A stretch of 64,000 nt of DNA from Hyphomicrobium_A sp963776675 (GCA_963776675.1 CAVZNR010000021.1:1-64000); one strand, 5' to 3'. Positions 11,157 through 19,551 are shown, counted from the first letter of the stretch. Notes: generated by a model from the letters alone, not told the origin. Numbers and translations are program-made.

Positions 11157-12452
11157 TCAGATACTGAGCATCACCCATAGCCCGAGCGCGCCGGCCACAA
11201 ACGCCGCGCCGAGACCCCACGCCAGGTGGCGGGCGAGACGCATCCCGCCTGCGGTGGTGGCAAGCCCGATCTTCGACAGGCTGTTGGCCACAACCGCGAT
11301 GAGGACGGCGAAGGCGGCGCTGGCGATGGGAAGACCCGTCGGCGCCAGCCGCGCCATCGAGAGGCTGATGGCGTCGACATCGACGAGCCCCGACACGGCG
11401 GCAAGCACGAACACACCCTTCGAGCCGGCCCACGCCGCGAGCCCCTTGGCCAGCGCCATGATGAGTGCGAGCAGCGCGCCGAACTCCAACACGACGCCGA
11501 GGTCGAACGGGTTCTTGAGCGTCAATGGCTCCTCGACCGGGGCATCGTCGCGCGCCCAATTTCCGAGCACGGCGCCAGTGGCCGCTTGGGCAAGCGCGGC
11601 GAGCGCGAGCGGCACCGCGATGAGCTTCGCGAGCTCGAAATTGACGACGCCGACGAAGACCAGGACGCGCAGCATCATGACCGCGCTCGCCAGCATGATC
11701 GCCGCGGCGAACAGCTTCTCGCGCGCAGGGTACTGGCGCGCCAGCCGCGCCATCGACAGCGTCACCGCCGTCGACGACACGAGCCCGCCCGCGAGCCCGG
11801 AGAGCAGCGTACCGAGCGAGGGGCCGGCAACGCGGATTGCCACGTAGCCGGCGAACGACAAGGCCGCGATGAGAATGGTCAGCAGCCACACCTCGCGCGG
11901 GTTGACGGGGAACCAAGACACCAGCTCGCGGTCGGGCAGCAATGGCAGCAGGATCACCGTCATGGCGGCGAGCACCAGTCCGGCGCGCAGCTCCTGCCAG
12001 GTGAGCCGGCGCAGCCAACCGTGCAGCGCTTCCTTGAGCGCGAGCAGCAGCGCGGCGGCGACGCCGGCGGCGGCCGCGGCCGTTACGTCGCCCATCACCG
12101 CAAATGCTCCGAGCGCGAAGGCGAGCATGGCGGCGACCACCGTGGTGGCGCCGAAGGTCTTCTCGTGCACCATCTCGCGGTAGCGGAAAACGGTGATCAC
12201 GGCGGTAAACGCTGAAAAGGCTATGGCAAGCGCCAGGAGACCCGCGCCGGTGCCGGCATGCGCCAGCGCGCCCCAAATGCCGCCCAGCAGCCCCGACAGG
12301 GCGTGCGTCCTCAGGCCTGCGGCGCGCTCGCCCTCGGGCTCCTCGCGCTGCTTCCATCCACGCTCGATGCCGATGACGAGACCGATGGCGAGCGCCACGG
12401 CGAGGCGTTCTATGAGCTCGAAGGTATCCAAGGGCGCCAACCGGTGTAACAC
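11157..12452 (-). CDS. MgtC/SapB-type DUF4010 membrane protein
   Basis: 431-residue, strongly hydrophobic protein. The N-terminal part is MgtC-like (LAVALAIGLVIGIERGW); the larger C-terminal part is the DUF4010 domain with about ten more helices. MgtC proteins are linked to magnesium and acid stress; the role of this DUF4010 fusion is not established. The GTG start at 12452 lacks a ribosome site and lies inside a 9-bp direct repeat, so the start is uncertain. It sits upstream of the potassium channel gene on the same strand, so an ion-homeostasis pair is possible. Confidence 0.8.
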   Translation of the reverse strand: MLHRLAPLDTFELIERLAVALAIGLVIGIERGWKQREEPEGERAAGLRTHALSGLLGGIWGALAHAGTGAGLLALAIAFSAFTAVITVFRYREMVHEKTFGATTVVAAMLAFALGAFAVMGDVTAAAAAGVAAALLLALKEALHGWLRRLTWQELRAGLVLAAMTVILLPLLPDRELVSWFPVNPREVWLLTILIAALSFAGYVAIRVAGPSLGTLLSGLAGGLVSSTAVTLSMARLARQYPAREKLFAAAIMLASAVMMLRVLVFVGVVNFELAKLIAVPLALAALAQAATGAVLGNWARDDAPVEEPLTLKNPFDLGVVLEFGALLALIMALAKGLAAWAGSKGVFVLAAVSGLVDVDAISLSMARLAPTGLPIASAAFAVLIAVVANSLSKIGLATTAGGMRLARHLAWGLGAAFVAGALGLWVMLSI

Positions 12453-12463
12453 TTGGTGTAACA
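12443..12463. repeat. Direct repeat at the DUF4010 gene start
   Basis: Two copies of GGTGTAACA (12443-12451 and 12455-12463) are spaced 12 bases apart and overlap the proposed start codon. They could be a regulator-binding site or chance. Confidence 0.35.
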
Positions 12464-12662
12464 GGCAAGTCTAGCCCGAAGGTCTTTCTTATCGTGAAAT
12501 CCGTGCCGAATAGTCATGTCGCACCGCAACGTCCGCGTCACACCGCCCGCAATCTGGGCGCCTGGCCTGCCTCCTGGGGCCCATTGGGCCTGATCAGCTT
12601 GATAGCAGCCGTGGGTTGAGGTACGAGAAATTCAACGATAGCAAACCCGAGGGAGGGGTAAC

Positions 12663-12806
12663 GTGGCGATCGACTTGTCTGGCGGCAATCCGGCGATGGA
12701 CTACGCCGAGCACGCACGCACCTACAAACAGTTCCTGACGTTCGCCAAGGTCGCGATTGTTTTCCTGGTGCTGCTCCTTTCCGGCATGGCCTACTTCTTA
12801 GTCTAA
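12663..12806 (+). CDS. aa3-type cytochrome c oxidase subunit IV (small, PF07835-like)
   Basis: 47-residue protein starting at GTG 12663 with GAGGGAGGGG upstream. It has a short polar head with an acidic, Tyr/His-rich segment (MDYAEHARTYKQFL) and one C-terminal transmembrane helix (VAIVFLVLLLSGMAYFLV). This matches the bacterial aa3 oxidase subunit IV family, which in alphaproteobacteria is often next to the transhydrogenase genes, as here (pntA begins 108 bases downstream). It would sit beside the oxidase core in the inner membrane; the core subunit genes are not in this window. Confidence 0.85.
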   Translation: MAIDLSGGNPAMDYAEHARTYKQFLTFAKVAIVFLVLLLSGMAYFLV

Positions 12807-12913
12807 GGCCGTCGGGGGCAATTTTCCTCGATTCGACCGAAGACGCGTGGCGAGACTGAACTCTCGGAGCGTTCGCGGCTGTCCGGCGGCTGAAGCGTCC
12901 CGCACAATCGGAA

Positions 12914-14059
12914 GTGTCCATGGTCACCATAGCTGTTACGGCGGAGGGGACAGAAGAGCCGCGTGTCGCGGTCTCCCCTGAGACGATCAAGAAGCTCACC
13001 GCCCTCGGTGCTCACGTGAAGGTCGAGGCGGGCGCAGGTAAGCGCTCGCGCTTTTCCGATGAGGCGCTGAAAGCGCAGGGCGCCGAGATCGCAGCCACTT
13101 CCGCTGACGCTTTGCGCGACGCCGACATTCTTCTCAAAGTGCGCCGACCGAGCGCGGACGAGGTCAAGGCCTTGAAGCCGGGTGCGCTGGTTATCGCCAT
13201 GCTCGACCCTTACAGCGACAAGTCAGGGCTCGAGGCGCTGGCCGCCACCAACGCCGCGCTCTTCTCAATGGAGTTCATGCCGCGCATCTCGCGCGCCCAG
13301 TCCATGGACGTGCTCTCCAGCCAGGCGAACCTCGCCGGCTACAAGGCCGTCGTCGATGCTGCGGCCATGTTCGAGCGGGCTATGCCGATGATGACGACAG
13401 CGGCGGGCACAGTGCCCGCCGCAAAAGCTTTCATCATGGGCGTCGGCGTCGCCGGCCTGCAGGCGATCGCCACCGCGCGCCGGCTCGGCGCGCAGGTGAC
13501 CGCCACCGACGTGCGCCCGGCCACCAAGGAGCAGGTGGCCTCACTGGGCGCCAAGTTCATCGCGGTCGAGGACGAGGAGTTCAAACAGGCGCAGACGGCT
13601 GCCGGCTACGCCAAGCCGATGTCGGCCGAATATCAGGCCAAGCAGGCCGAGCTCGTCGCCAACCACATCAAGAACCAGGACATCGTCGTCACCACGGCGC
13701 TGATCCCGGGACGCCCCGCGCCCCGGCTCATCACGCGCGCCATGGTCGAGAGCATGAAGCCCGGATCCGTGATCGTCGACCTGGCGGGCGAGCGCGGCGG
13801 CAACTGCGAGCTGACCGAGCCGGGCAAGACGACCGAGGCGAACGGCGTGCGCATTTTTGCGCCGCTCAATCTCGCGGGCGAGGTCCCGGTCAACGCCTCG
13901 AGCCTTTATGCCAAGAACCTGCTGGCCTTCCTCGGCATCCTCATCGACAAGGACGCGAAGGCCCTGAAGATCGACTGGGACGATGAGATCGTCAAAGGCA
14001 CGCTCGTTGCGAAGGACGGCAAGATCGTCCACCCGAGCCTCGCCGCACAGGGAGCGTGA
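12914..14059 (+). CDS. pntA: NAD(P) transhydrogenase subunit alpha, part 1
   Basis: Soluble NAD(H)-binding domain I of the proton-translocating transhydrogenase, which transfers hydride from NADH to NADP+ using the proton gradient. The N-terminal alanine-dehydrogenase/PNT-like domain is followed by the nucleotide-binding fold (MGVGVAGLQAIATARRLGA). The 381 residues match the split alpha subunit of Rhizobiales. GTG 12914 and ATG 12920 are both possible starts. It overlaps or abuts pntAB and pntB in one operon. Confidence 0.93.
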   Translation: MSMVTIAVTAEGTEEPRVAVSPETIKKLTALGAHVKVEAGAGKRSRFSDEALKAQGAEIAATSADALRDADILLKVRRPSADEVKALKPGALVIAMLDPYSDKSGLEALAATNAALFSMEFMPRISRAQSMDVLSSQANLAGYKAVVDAAAMFERAMPMMTTAAGTVPAAKAFIMGVGVAGLQAIATARRLGAQVTATDVRPATKEQVASLGAKFIAVEDEEFKQAQTAAGYAKPMSAEYQAKQAELVANHIKNQDIVVTTALIPGRPAPRLITRAMVESMKPGSVIVDLAGERGGNCELTEPGKTTEANGVRIFAPLNLAGEVPVNASSLYAKNLLAFLGILIDKDAKALKIDWDDEIVKGTLVAKDGKIVHPSLAAQGA

Positions 14060-14061
14060 GC

Positions 14062-14622
14062 ATGAACAAGAAGACCGCACCTGCGGCTTGCCTTGGTTCC
14101 CTCCCCCCTTGTGGGGGAGGGTCAGGGTGGGGGGTGTCCACCACCTCGAATTCAGTGCACCACCCCCTCCCCAGCCCTCCCCCGTCAAGGGGGAGGGAGA
14201 AGAGTGGTTGGGCTGCACTCACGACCGCGTGCCTGGCTCTGTTGGCCGCATTCACATTTGCGACGCCGGCGTTTGCGGCCACCGGTATCGGCGGCGCCAT
14301 CGACCCCGTCATCTACGAGCTGATGGTGTTCGTGATGGCGATCTTCGTCGGCTACTACGTGGTCTGGAGCGTGACGCCGGCACTGCACACGCCGCTCATG
14401 TCGGTGACCAACGCCATTTCCTCGGTGATCGTCGTCGGCGCGCTGCTGGCGGTCGCAGTCGAGCACCAGGGGCTCGATAACCTTCTGGGCTTCGGCAACG
14501 CCACGTTCTCGAAGGGCTTCGGGCTGCTCGCGCTCGCCATGGCGGCCGTGAACATCTTCGGCGGCTTCCTCGTCACGCAGCGCATGCTCGCCATGTACAA
14601 GAAGAAAGGCGACAAGCGGTGA
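14062..14622 (+). CDS. pntAB: NAD(P) transhydrogenase subunit alpha, part 2, with repeat-derived N-terminal insert
   Basis: Membrane part of the alpha subunit. The core with three hydrophobic segments (YELMVFVMAIFVGYYVVWS onward) is well conserved. ATG 14062 follows the pntA stop closely. Between the first ten residues and the hydrophobic segment ending near TPAFA lies a Gly/Pro/Ser-rich stretch that is the translation of a palindromic repeat at 14098-14198. The 186-residue product is therefore about 40 residues longer than expected. The insert keeps the frame and adds no stop, so the protein can be made; whether export or membrane insertion is affected is unknown. A later start inside the core would remove part of the first helix. 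Confidence 0.85.
   Translation: MNKKTAPAACLGSLPPCGGGSGWGVSTTSNSVHHPLPSPPPSRGREKSGWAALTTACLALLAAFTFATPAFAATGIGGAIDPVIYELMVFVMAIFVGYYVVWSVTPALHTPLMSVTNAISSVIVVGALLAVAVEHQGLDNLLGFGNATFSKGFGLLALAMAAVNIFGGFLVTQRMLAMYKKKGDKR
14098..14198. repeat. Palindromic repeat element inside pntAB
   Basis: A 101-base imperfect palindrome. Left arm 14098-14136 and right arm 14158-14198 are near-reverse complements, and each arm holds its own 9-bp hairpin (CCCTCCCCC with GGGGGAGGG). The centre is 14137-14157. The composition and structure resemble intergenic palindromic repeats common in Rhizobiales; a related copy flanks the 3' side of the operon. Confidence 0.8.
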
Positions 14623-16037
14623 CGATACCAGCCCTTTCTCCCAATCTCGTCGCCGGGCTCTACCTCGTCTCGGGCGTGCTGTTCATCCTCGCTCTGCGCG
14701 GCCTGTCGAGCCCGGCCACCTCGCGCCGCGGCAACCAGGCCGGAATGCTCGGCATGGCGATCGCCATGGGCACCACGCTTGCCATCGCGCGTCCGGAGCT
14801 TCCCGTCACCTGGTACCTGATCGGCGGCGGCCTCGCGGTCGGTGGCCTCATTGGCGCGGTCACGGCGCGGCGCATCCCCATGACGGCGATGCCCGAGCTC
14901 GTCGCCGCCTTCCACTCGCTCGTCGGTCTCGCCGCGGTGTTCGTGGCGGCCTCGGCGCTTTACGCGCCCGACAGTTTCGGCATCGGCGCCATCGGCGACA
15001 TCCATTTCGCCAGCCTGATCGAGATGTCGCTCGGCCTCGCCATCGGCGCCATTACCTTCACCGGCTCCGTCATCGCCTTCGCCAAGCTGTCGGGGCGCAT
15101 GTCGGGCAAGCCGATCACTCTGCCGGCGCGGCATGCGATCAACTTAGCCCTGTTCGGGCTTCTCGTGTGGCTGATCTACACGTTCTGCCTGTCGGGCGGC
15201 GATCCGCTGTTGTTCTGGGCGATCACGCTGACGGCGATGCTGTTCGGCATCCTCATCATCATTCCCATCGGCGGCGCCGACATGCCCGTCGTCATATCGA
15301 TGCTCAACTCCTACTCGGGCTGGGCGGCGGCCGGTATCGGCTTCACGCTGTCGAACATCGCGCTGATCATCACCGGTGCCCTCGTCGGCTCCTCGGGTGC
15401 GATCCTGTCCTACATCATGTGCAAAGGCATGAATCGCTCGTTCATCTCGGTGATCCTCGGCGGCTTCGGCGGCGAGGTCGCGGGGCCGGCGGGCGGGGCC
15501 GAGCAGAAACCGGTCAAGCTCGGCTCGGCCGAGGACGCCGCCTACATGATGAAGAACGCCGGCCGCGTCATCATCGTGCCGGGCTACGGCATGGCTGTGG
15601 CGCAGGCCCAGCACGCGCTGCGCGAGATGGCGGATTCTCTCAAGAAAGAGGGCGTCGAGGTCAAGTACGCGATCCACCCCGTGGCAGGACGCATGCCTGG
15701 GCATATGAACGTGCTGCTCGCCGAGGCCAACGTGCCCTACGATGAGGTGTTCGAGCTCGAGGACATCAACTCCGAGTTCCCGCAGACCGACGTCGTCTAC
15801 GTCATCGGCGCCAACGATGTGACCAACCCGGCGGCCGAGGACGACAAATCTTCGCCCATCTACGGCATGCCCGTGCTGCAGGTGTGGAAGGGCGGCACGG
15901 TGCTGTTCAACAAGCGCTCGCTCGCCTCGGGCTACGCCGGCATCGACAACCCGCTCTTCTACCGCGACAACACCGTGATGGTGCTGGGCGACGCCAAGAA
16001 GATGACGGAAGAGATCGTCAAAGCCCTCGCGCACTAG
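14619..16037 (+). CDS. pntB: NAD(P) transhydrogenase subunit beta
   Basis: Beta subunit of the proton-translocating transhydrogenase. About eight or nine transmembrane helices occupy residues 1-270, and the NADP(H)-binding domain III follows (GYGMAVAQAQHALREM, GANDVTNPAA). At 472 residues it is full length. GTG 14619 overlaps the pntAB stop by four bases, showing translational coupling. Together with pntA and pntAB it supplies NADPH for biosynthesis. Confidence 0.95.
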   Translation: MTIPALSPNLVAGLYLVSGVLFILALRGLSSPATSRRGNQAGMLGMAIAMGTTLAIARPELPVTWYLIGGGLAVGGLIGAVTARRIPMTAMPELVAAFHSLVGLAAVFVAASALYAPDSFGIGAIGDIHFASLIEMSLGLAIGAITFTGSVIAFAKLSGRMSGKPITLPARHAINLALFGLLVWLIYTFCLSGGDPLLFWAITLTAMLFGILIIIPIGGADMPVVISMLNSYSGWAAAGIGFTLSNIALIITGALVGSSGAILSYIMCKGMNRSFISVILGGFGGEVAGPAGGAEQKPVKLGSAEDAAYMMKNAGRVIIVPGYGMAVAQAQHALREMADSLKKEGVEVKYAIHPVAGRMPGHMNVLLAEANVPYDEVFELEDINSEFPQTDVVYVIGANDVTNPAAEDDKSSPIYGMPVLQVWKGGTVLFNKRSLASGYAGIDNPLFYRDNTVMVLGDAKKMTEEIVKALAH

Positions 16038-16081
16038 CGTACTTTCTGATCGCACGGCGTTCCGCACCAGTCACATCATGT

Positions 16082-16223
16082 CCCCCTCCCCCTGGTGGGG
16101 AGGGGTCAGGGGTGGGGGGATTGAACAAGAGCAACACTTGAGATCTCTCTCCTGGCTCGTCACCCCACCCGGTCGCCTCAACTTGGGTTTCGGCGACCAC
16201 CCTCCCCGTCGAGGGGAGGGTGG
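16082..16223. repeat. Second palindromic repeat copy, between pntB and the protease gene
   Basis: Left hairpin 16083-16105 (9-bp stem) and right hairpin 16197-16223 (11-bp perfect stem, loop GTCGA) flank about 90 bases of unrelated sequence. The arms resemble the repeat inside pntAB. Being downstream of pntB it may also stop transcription. Confidence 0.7.
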
Positions 16224-16246
16224 TTCACGAGTTTTCGGGGGAGGGG

Positions 16247-17116
16247 ATGGACAGTCGAGGACATGAAGGCGTTTCAATCAGGCGCGCCCGCTTGCGATTG
16301 TTAATGTGCGCAGCCCTGGTCTGCGCGTTTACGCTGCCGGGCGCTGCCGACGAAGGTTTCTTTACCGACAACAAGCCGCCGGCCGTGCGCGCCATCTGGC
16401 CGTCGGTCTACGCCTTCGTGTGCGAGGGCCGCGGCAGCGTCTACATCGCGAGTGCGTTTCTGGTGGCGAAAGTGCCGAACGCGCGCCGCAAGGCCCGCAT
16501 TGACTATTTCTTCGTCACCGCCGGGCACGCGATCGCCGACTGCAAGCAGCCGCGGCGCTATCTGGCGGAGAACGTCAACCAGCCCTACTTCGAGCGCGAC
16601 GGCATCACGGTGGCGCGGCGCCCGCAGCGTCTCAAAGGCGTGACGCCGGTGCACGTCGATGACGCCTACGACATGGCGCTGGTGAAGGTCGAGGCCTCGG
16701 CCAAGTTGCGCGTCGGTGCGCCGATCGCGGTGGGCGACGGTTGCGACCGCGCCCTGCACCAGGAGATCTACGCGGTCGGCTTCCCGGGCGTCAGCAAGCG
16801 CCGGTCGCTGCACATGCGCCGCGAGGTCAAGCGCTGGAGCAAGGGCGCCTTCGTCGGGCTCGGCAAAGCGGAGTTCGGCGGGGTCAAGTCGATCTACATC
16901 GCCTCGAGCGTGGACTCGCTGCCCGGCAACTCCGGCGGCCCGGTGGTGGACGCGACGGGTGCGCTGGTGGGCGTCGTCGCGCAGGGCGCCGCGGGTGCGG
17001 ACAACAAGTACCGCTACGACGTCGACCCCAAGGACCCGCGCGACTGGCAGACGTTTCTGGTGCCGTGCGGGGCGGTCGAGCGGCTGCTGCAGGAAGCCAA
17101 GCTGCCGACCCGATAA
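16247..17116 (+). CDS. Secreted trypsin-like serine protease
   Basis: 289-residue S1-type protease with an N-terminal hydrophobic export signal (LRLLMCAALVCAFTLPGA). The catalytic triad is visible: H94 in VTAGHA, D142 in AYDMAL and S229 in PGNSGGPV. There is no PDZ domain, so it is not a DegP/HtrA protein. ATG 16247 sits right after GGGGGAGGGG, which could act as a strong ribosome site. The frame also opens at GTG 16220 near the repeat. Substrate unknown. Confidence 0.82.
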   Translation: MDSRGHEGVSIRRARLRLLMCAALVCAFTLPGAADEGFFTDNKPPAVRAIWPSVYAFVCEGRGSVYIASAFLVAKVPNARRKARIDYFFVTAGHAIADCKQPRRYLAENVNQPYFERDGITVARRPQRLKGVTPVHVDDAYDMALVKVEASAKLRVGAPIAVGDGCDRALHQEIYAVGFPGVSKRRSLHMRREVKRWSKGAFVGLGKAEFGGVKSIYIASSVDSLPGNSGGPVVDATGALVGVVAQGAAGADNKYRYDVDPKDPRDWQTFLVPCGAVERLLQEAKLPTR

Positions 17117-17128
17117 GACGGGGCTCTC

Positions 17129-17368
17129 GTGCTCCGCTTGGTCGACCGGCTCGACAACGGCAGTGTTCTGATCCAATTCGTTCACGGCAACATCGTGTGG
17201 TCCATTGGCCTGAGCGCCATCCCGGGCGCCATGCTGGGCGGCTTCCTGGCCAGGCTGCTTGCGATGTGGCTGGGGCCGCTATGGCTCAAATTGTTCGTGT
17301 CGCTGTGGATCATGGCCTCGAGCGCCTTCCTCATCGTCGGGCCGTATCTCGGCCTGCTCGGCAAATGA
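17129..17368 (+). pseudogene. Possible C-terminal remnant of a TauE/SafE-type permease
   Basis: 79-codon GTG frame rich in hydrophobic residues, with IPGAMLGGFLARLLAMWLGP followed by a final helix. This pattern resembles the C-terminal repeat end of TauE/SafE (TSUP) anion permeases, where an I-P-G-A-x-L-G segment precedes the last helix. Full members have 240-270 residues, so about three quarters would be missing. It could equally be a genuine two-helix membrane protein. It is 12 bases after the protease gene. Confidence 0.4.
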
Positions 17369-17463
17369 CGACTGCATGTGTCCATTCTCCATCGCACCCG
17401 ACGTGGCGAGACCTCGACAATGGTACGCCCTATTGCACCATAAAAAGCTTTGATATATCCAAT

Positions 17464-17483
17464 ATAGGGAATAATAGGGAATA
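17464..17483. promoter_or_regulatory. Tandem 10-bp repeat upstream of the HTH gene
   Basis: Two perfect copies of ATAGGGAATA lie head to tail, ending 9 bases before the ATG of the HTH gene in an unusually AT-rich stretch. Ten-base spacing places both on one face of the helix, as in an operator for the encoded DNA-binding protein. Confidence 0.5.
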
Positions 17484-17492
17484 TATGACGCG

Positions 17493-17915
17493 ATGTCGGA
17501 TGTCCTTCTCTCGGTCGAGCAGGTTGCCGAGCAACTGAGCCTGCACCCGAAAACCGTGCTCCGTTACATCCACGACGGACGTCTGCCAGCGACGAGGATT
17601 GGGAAGTCCTATCGCATCGTTCGCGCCGAGCTCGCTGCCTTTACGGGATCGGAGAGCGGCACCTCCGAGACAGAGATGGGCGCGCGCGCAACCTGCATCG
17701 TCGACATCCCGCACATGTCATTGGAGGGGGCAGAGCGGCTGGCAGCATTCCTGAATTCCACTGCGATTGCCGGCAATGCCGCCGCGTCGCCCATCCATCT
17801 CAACACGGTGTTCGACCCGCTGGCCAAGAGCCTGAAAGTCGTTGCGATCGGTCGTCCGTCCGATGCGGGCAAGCTGCTGGAGATGCTGCAACTGCAACTG
17901 GATTCCCGCTCGTGA
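17493..17915 (+). CDS. Excisionase/MerR-type helix-turn-helix protein
   Basis: 140-residue protein. Residues 5-52 form an excisionase-like winged HTH (LSVEQVAEQLSLHPKTVLRYIHDGRLPATRIGKSYRI). The remaining 90 residues have no family I recognise and could be a sensor or dimerisation part. It overlaps the following hydrolase gene by four bases, so regulator and enzyme are cotranscribed. The AT-rich upstream region and tandem repeats suggest autoregulation and possibly recent acquisition. No integrase is nearby, so a phage excisionase role is unlikely. Confidence 0.75.
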   Translation: MSDVLLSVEQVAEQLSLHPKTVLRYIHDGRLPATRIGKSYRIVRAELAAFTGSESGTSETEMGARATCIVDIPHMSLEGAERLAAFLNSTAIAGNAAASPIHLNTVFDPLAKSLKVVAIGRPSDAGKLLEMLQLQLDSRS

Positions 17916-18778
17916 ACGACGTGGTCTTTCGCAGCGCCCAAGCGGCAGCGAGCGTTGAGAAACAGTATCGCCAGGTCTTGGAGCTGTGGCCGGTCCCGAA
18001 AACCGAGCTGCACGTGCCGACACGCCAGGGCGCGACGTTTGTGGTCGCGTGCGGGCAGGAGGGCGCCCCTCCCGTTGTGCTGCTCCATGGCTCTCAGGCC
18101 AACTCCGCAGCCTGGATGCTTGATGCCGCACTGTGGTCGACAAAGTTCAGGCTCTTTGCTGTCGATATGATCGGCGAGCCTGGCTTGAGCGCACCGGTCC
18201 GGCCAAACCTCAGCGGGGATGCCCACGCCTTGTGGCTCGACGACGTTTTCCAGGGTCTGGGTCTATCGAGCGCAGGGCTTGTCGGCACGTCCCTGGGCGG
18301 ATGGCTTGCGCTCGACTACGCGAGCAAGAGACCCACAGCTGTCCGGGCCCTGGCGTTGATCTGCCCTGCTGGCATCGGCCGTCAGAAAAACTTCCTGTTG
18401 AAGGCGGCGCCGCTGCTGCTTCTCGGCTCGTGGGGCAAACGCAAGATGCGTGAGCAGGTGTTTGGTCCCGCTCCGAAGGAGCTGCCGGAAACGATACGGC
18501 CGCTCGCGGAGCTGATGGAAGCGATCGGTCGGGCGATCAAGCCGAGGGTAGTCAACATTCCACGACTGACGGACGAGCAGCTGGGTCGGCTCGGTATGCC
18601 GATCCTCGCCATCATCGGCGGGCGGGACGTCCTGCTCGACTCTGTCGACACGCGCGCACGGCTGCAACGGACCGCACCGCACGCAGAAATCTGCTTCTTG
18701 GAAGACGGATACCATTTCCTGCCGGATCAGGCGCCACGCGTCATGGATTTCCTGGAGCGCAACCTACGATCAACGTGA
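17912..18778 (+). CDS. Alpha/beta-fold hydrolase
   Basis: 288-residue alpha/beta hydrolase. The oxyanion segment LLHGSQ is at about residue 57, the nucleophile elbow GTSLGG at S127, the acid in IIGGRDVLLD and the histidine in DGYHFLP near the C-terminus. No signal peptide is seen. The GTG start overlaps the HTH gene stop, so the HTH protein probably controls it. Substrate class (ester, lactone, peptide) cannot be told. Confidence 0.8.
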   Translation: MNDVVFRSAQAAASVEKQYRQVLELWPVPKTELHVPTRQGATFVVACGQEGAPPVVLLHGSQANSAAWMLDAALWSTKFRLFAVDMIGEPGLSAPVRPNLSGDAHALWLDDVFQGLGLSSAGLVGTSLGGWLALDYASKRPTAVRALALICPAGIGRQKNFLLKAAPLLLLGSWGKRKMREQVFGPAPKELPETIRPLAELMEAIGRAIKPRVVNIPRLTDEQLGRLGMPILAIIGGRDVLLDSVDTRARLQRTAPHAEICFLEDGYHFLPDQAPRVMDFLERNLRST

Positions 18779-18933
18779 TGGGGCCCCGCTCCCTGGTCGT
18801 CTTATCGCAAACTCTCAGGCAGCCATGCCGCGAGGCCAATCCGGGTATGCCAATTCGGCCGCGATCATCTGCCCGACAGCTGATCCGCTATTGCGGCACA
18901 GGCAGACTGGCGGGTGCCCACCGTCGGACTGGT

Positions 18934-19383
18934 TCAGCGCTTGATCAAAGCATTCATTGCCGCGCGCACATCCGCCTGTCGTTTTGGCGTAACAGCTTCC
19001 TCCAGTTGTGCGTGCGTCTTCCTCCAGATGGGCACGGCACGCGCGAGCAGCGCACGGCCCGCGTCCGTGAGCACCAACCGCCGCGTGCGCCGGTCGCGGG
19101 TGTCGGGTTCCACGCGCACCAGCTTGCGCCGCTCCAGCGGCTTGAGCTTGGCGGTGAGGCTCGTGCGGTCCATGCCGATAACGTCGGCGACGTCGCCCAC
19201 GGTGGGCGGCTCGGGCCGGTTGAGCGACATCATCAGCGAGAACTGGCCGTGCGTAAGCTCGAGCGCTCGAAAAGCCTCGTCGAAGCGGCGCGCGAGCGCA
19301 CGCGCGCCACGCTGCACGTGCAGGCACAGGCACGTATCGCGCACGTCAAGTGTCGTCTGGTAGGACGGCTCGCTCTTGCTCAT
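18934..19383 (-). CDS. MarR-family transcriptional regulator
   Basis: 149-residue MarR-type winged-helix regulator: a dimerising N-terminal helix, the recognition region (VGDVADVIGMDRTSLTAKLKPL) and the wing (RVEPDTRDRRTRRLVLTDAG). A palindrome lies 15 bases upstream of its start codon, in the gap shared with the divergent ThiS-like gene, consistent with autoregulation and control of that operon. The ligand is unknown. Confidence 0.88.
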   Translation of the reverse strand: MSKSEPSYQTTLDVRDTCLCLHVQRGARALARRFDEAFRALELTHGQFSLMMSLNRPEPPTVGDVADVIGMDRTSLTAKLKPLERRKLVRVEPDTRDRRTRRLVLTDAGRALLARAVPIWRKTHAQLEEAVTPKRQADVRAAMNALIKR

Positions 19384-19398
19384 GGCTTCAGCGCATAT

Positions 19399-19414
19399 AT
19401 GTTGACATCAACAT
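19399..19414. promoter_or_regulatory. Candidate MarR operator
   Basis: ATGTTGA and TCAACAT form an inverted repeat with a two-base spacer, upstream of the marR-type gene and within the divergent promoter region. Size and symmetry fit MarR operators. Confidence 0.6.
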
Positions 19415-19551
19415 TATCGTCAAGCATGTTCGTCTCCGGCTAAGGGGATGACTATGACCACGGCGCACACCTGCAGCGCGAATTAGGCCGCAAATTTCTG
19501 AGCTAGTCTGCCGTTGGATGTTTCCGGTGCAACTGGCCAATAGAGGAGTCC

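Noticed and set aside
17493..17915. Phage excisionase
   Set aside because: The HTH is excisionase-like, but there is no integrase or attachment site and the gene overlaps a hydrolase gene, so a transcription regulator is more likely.
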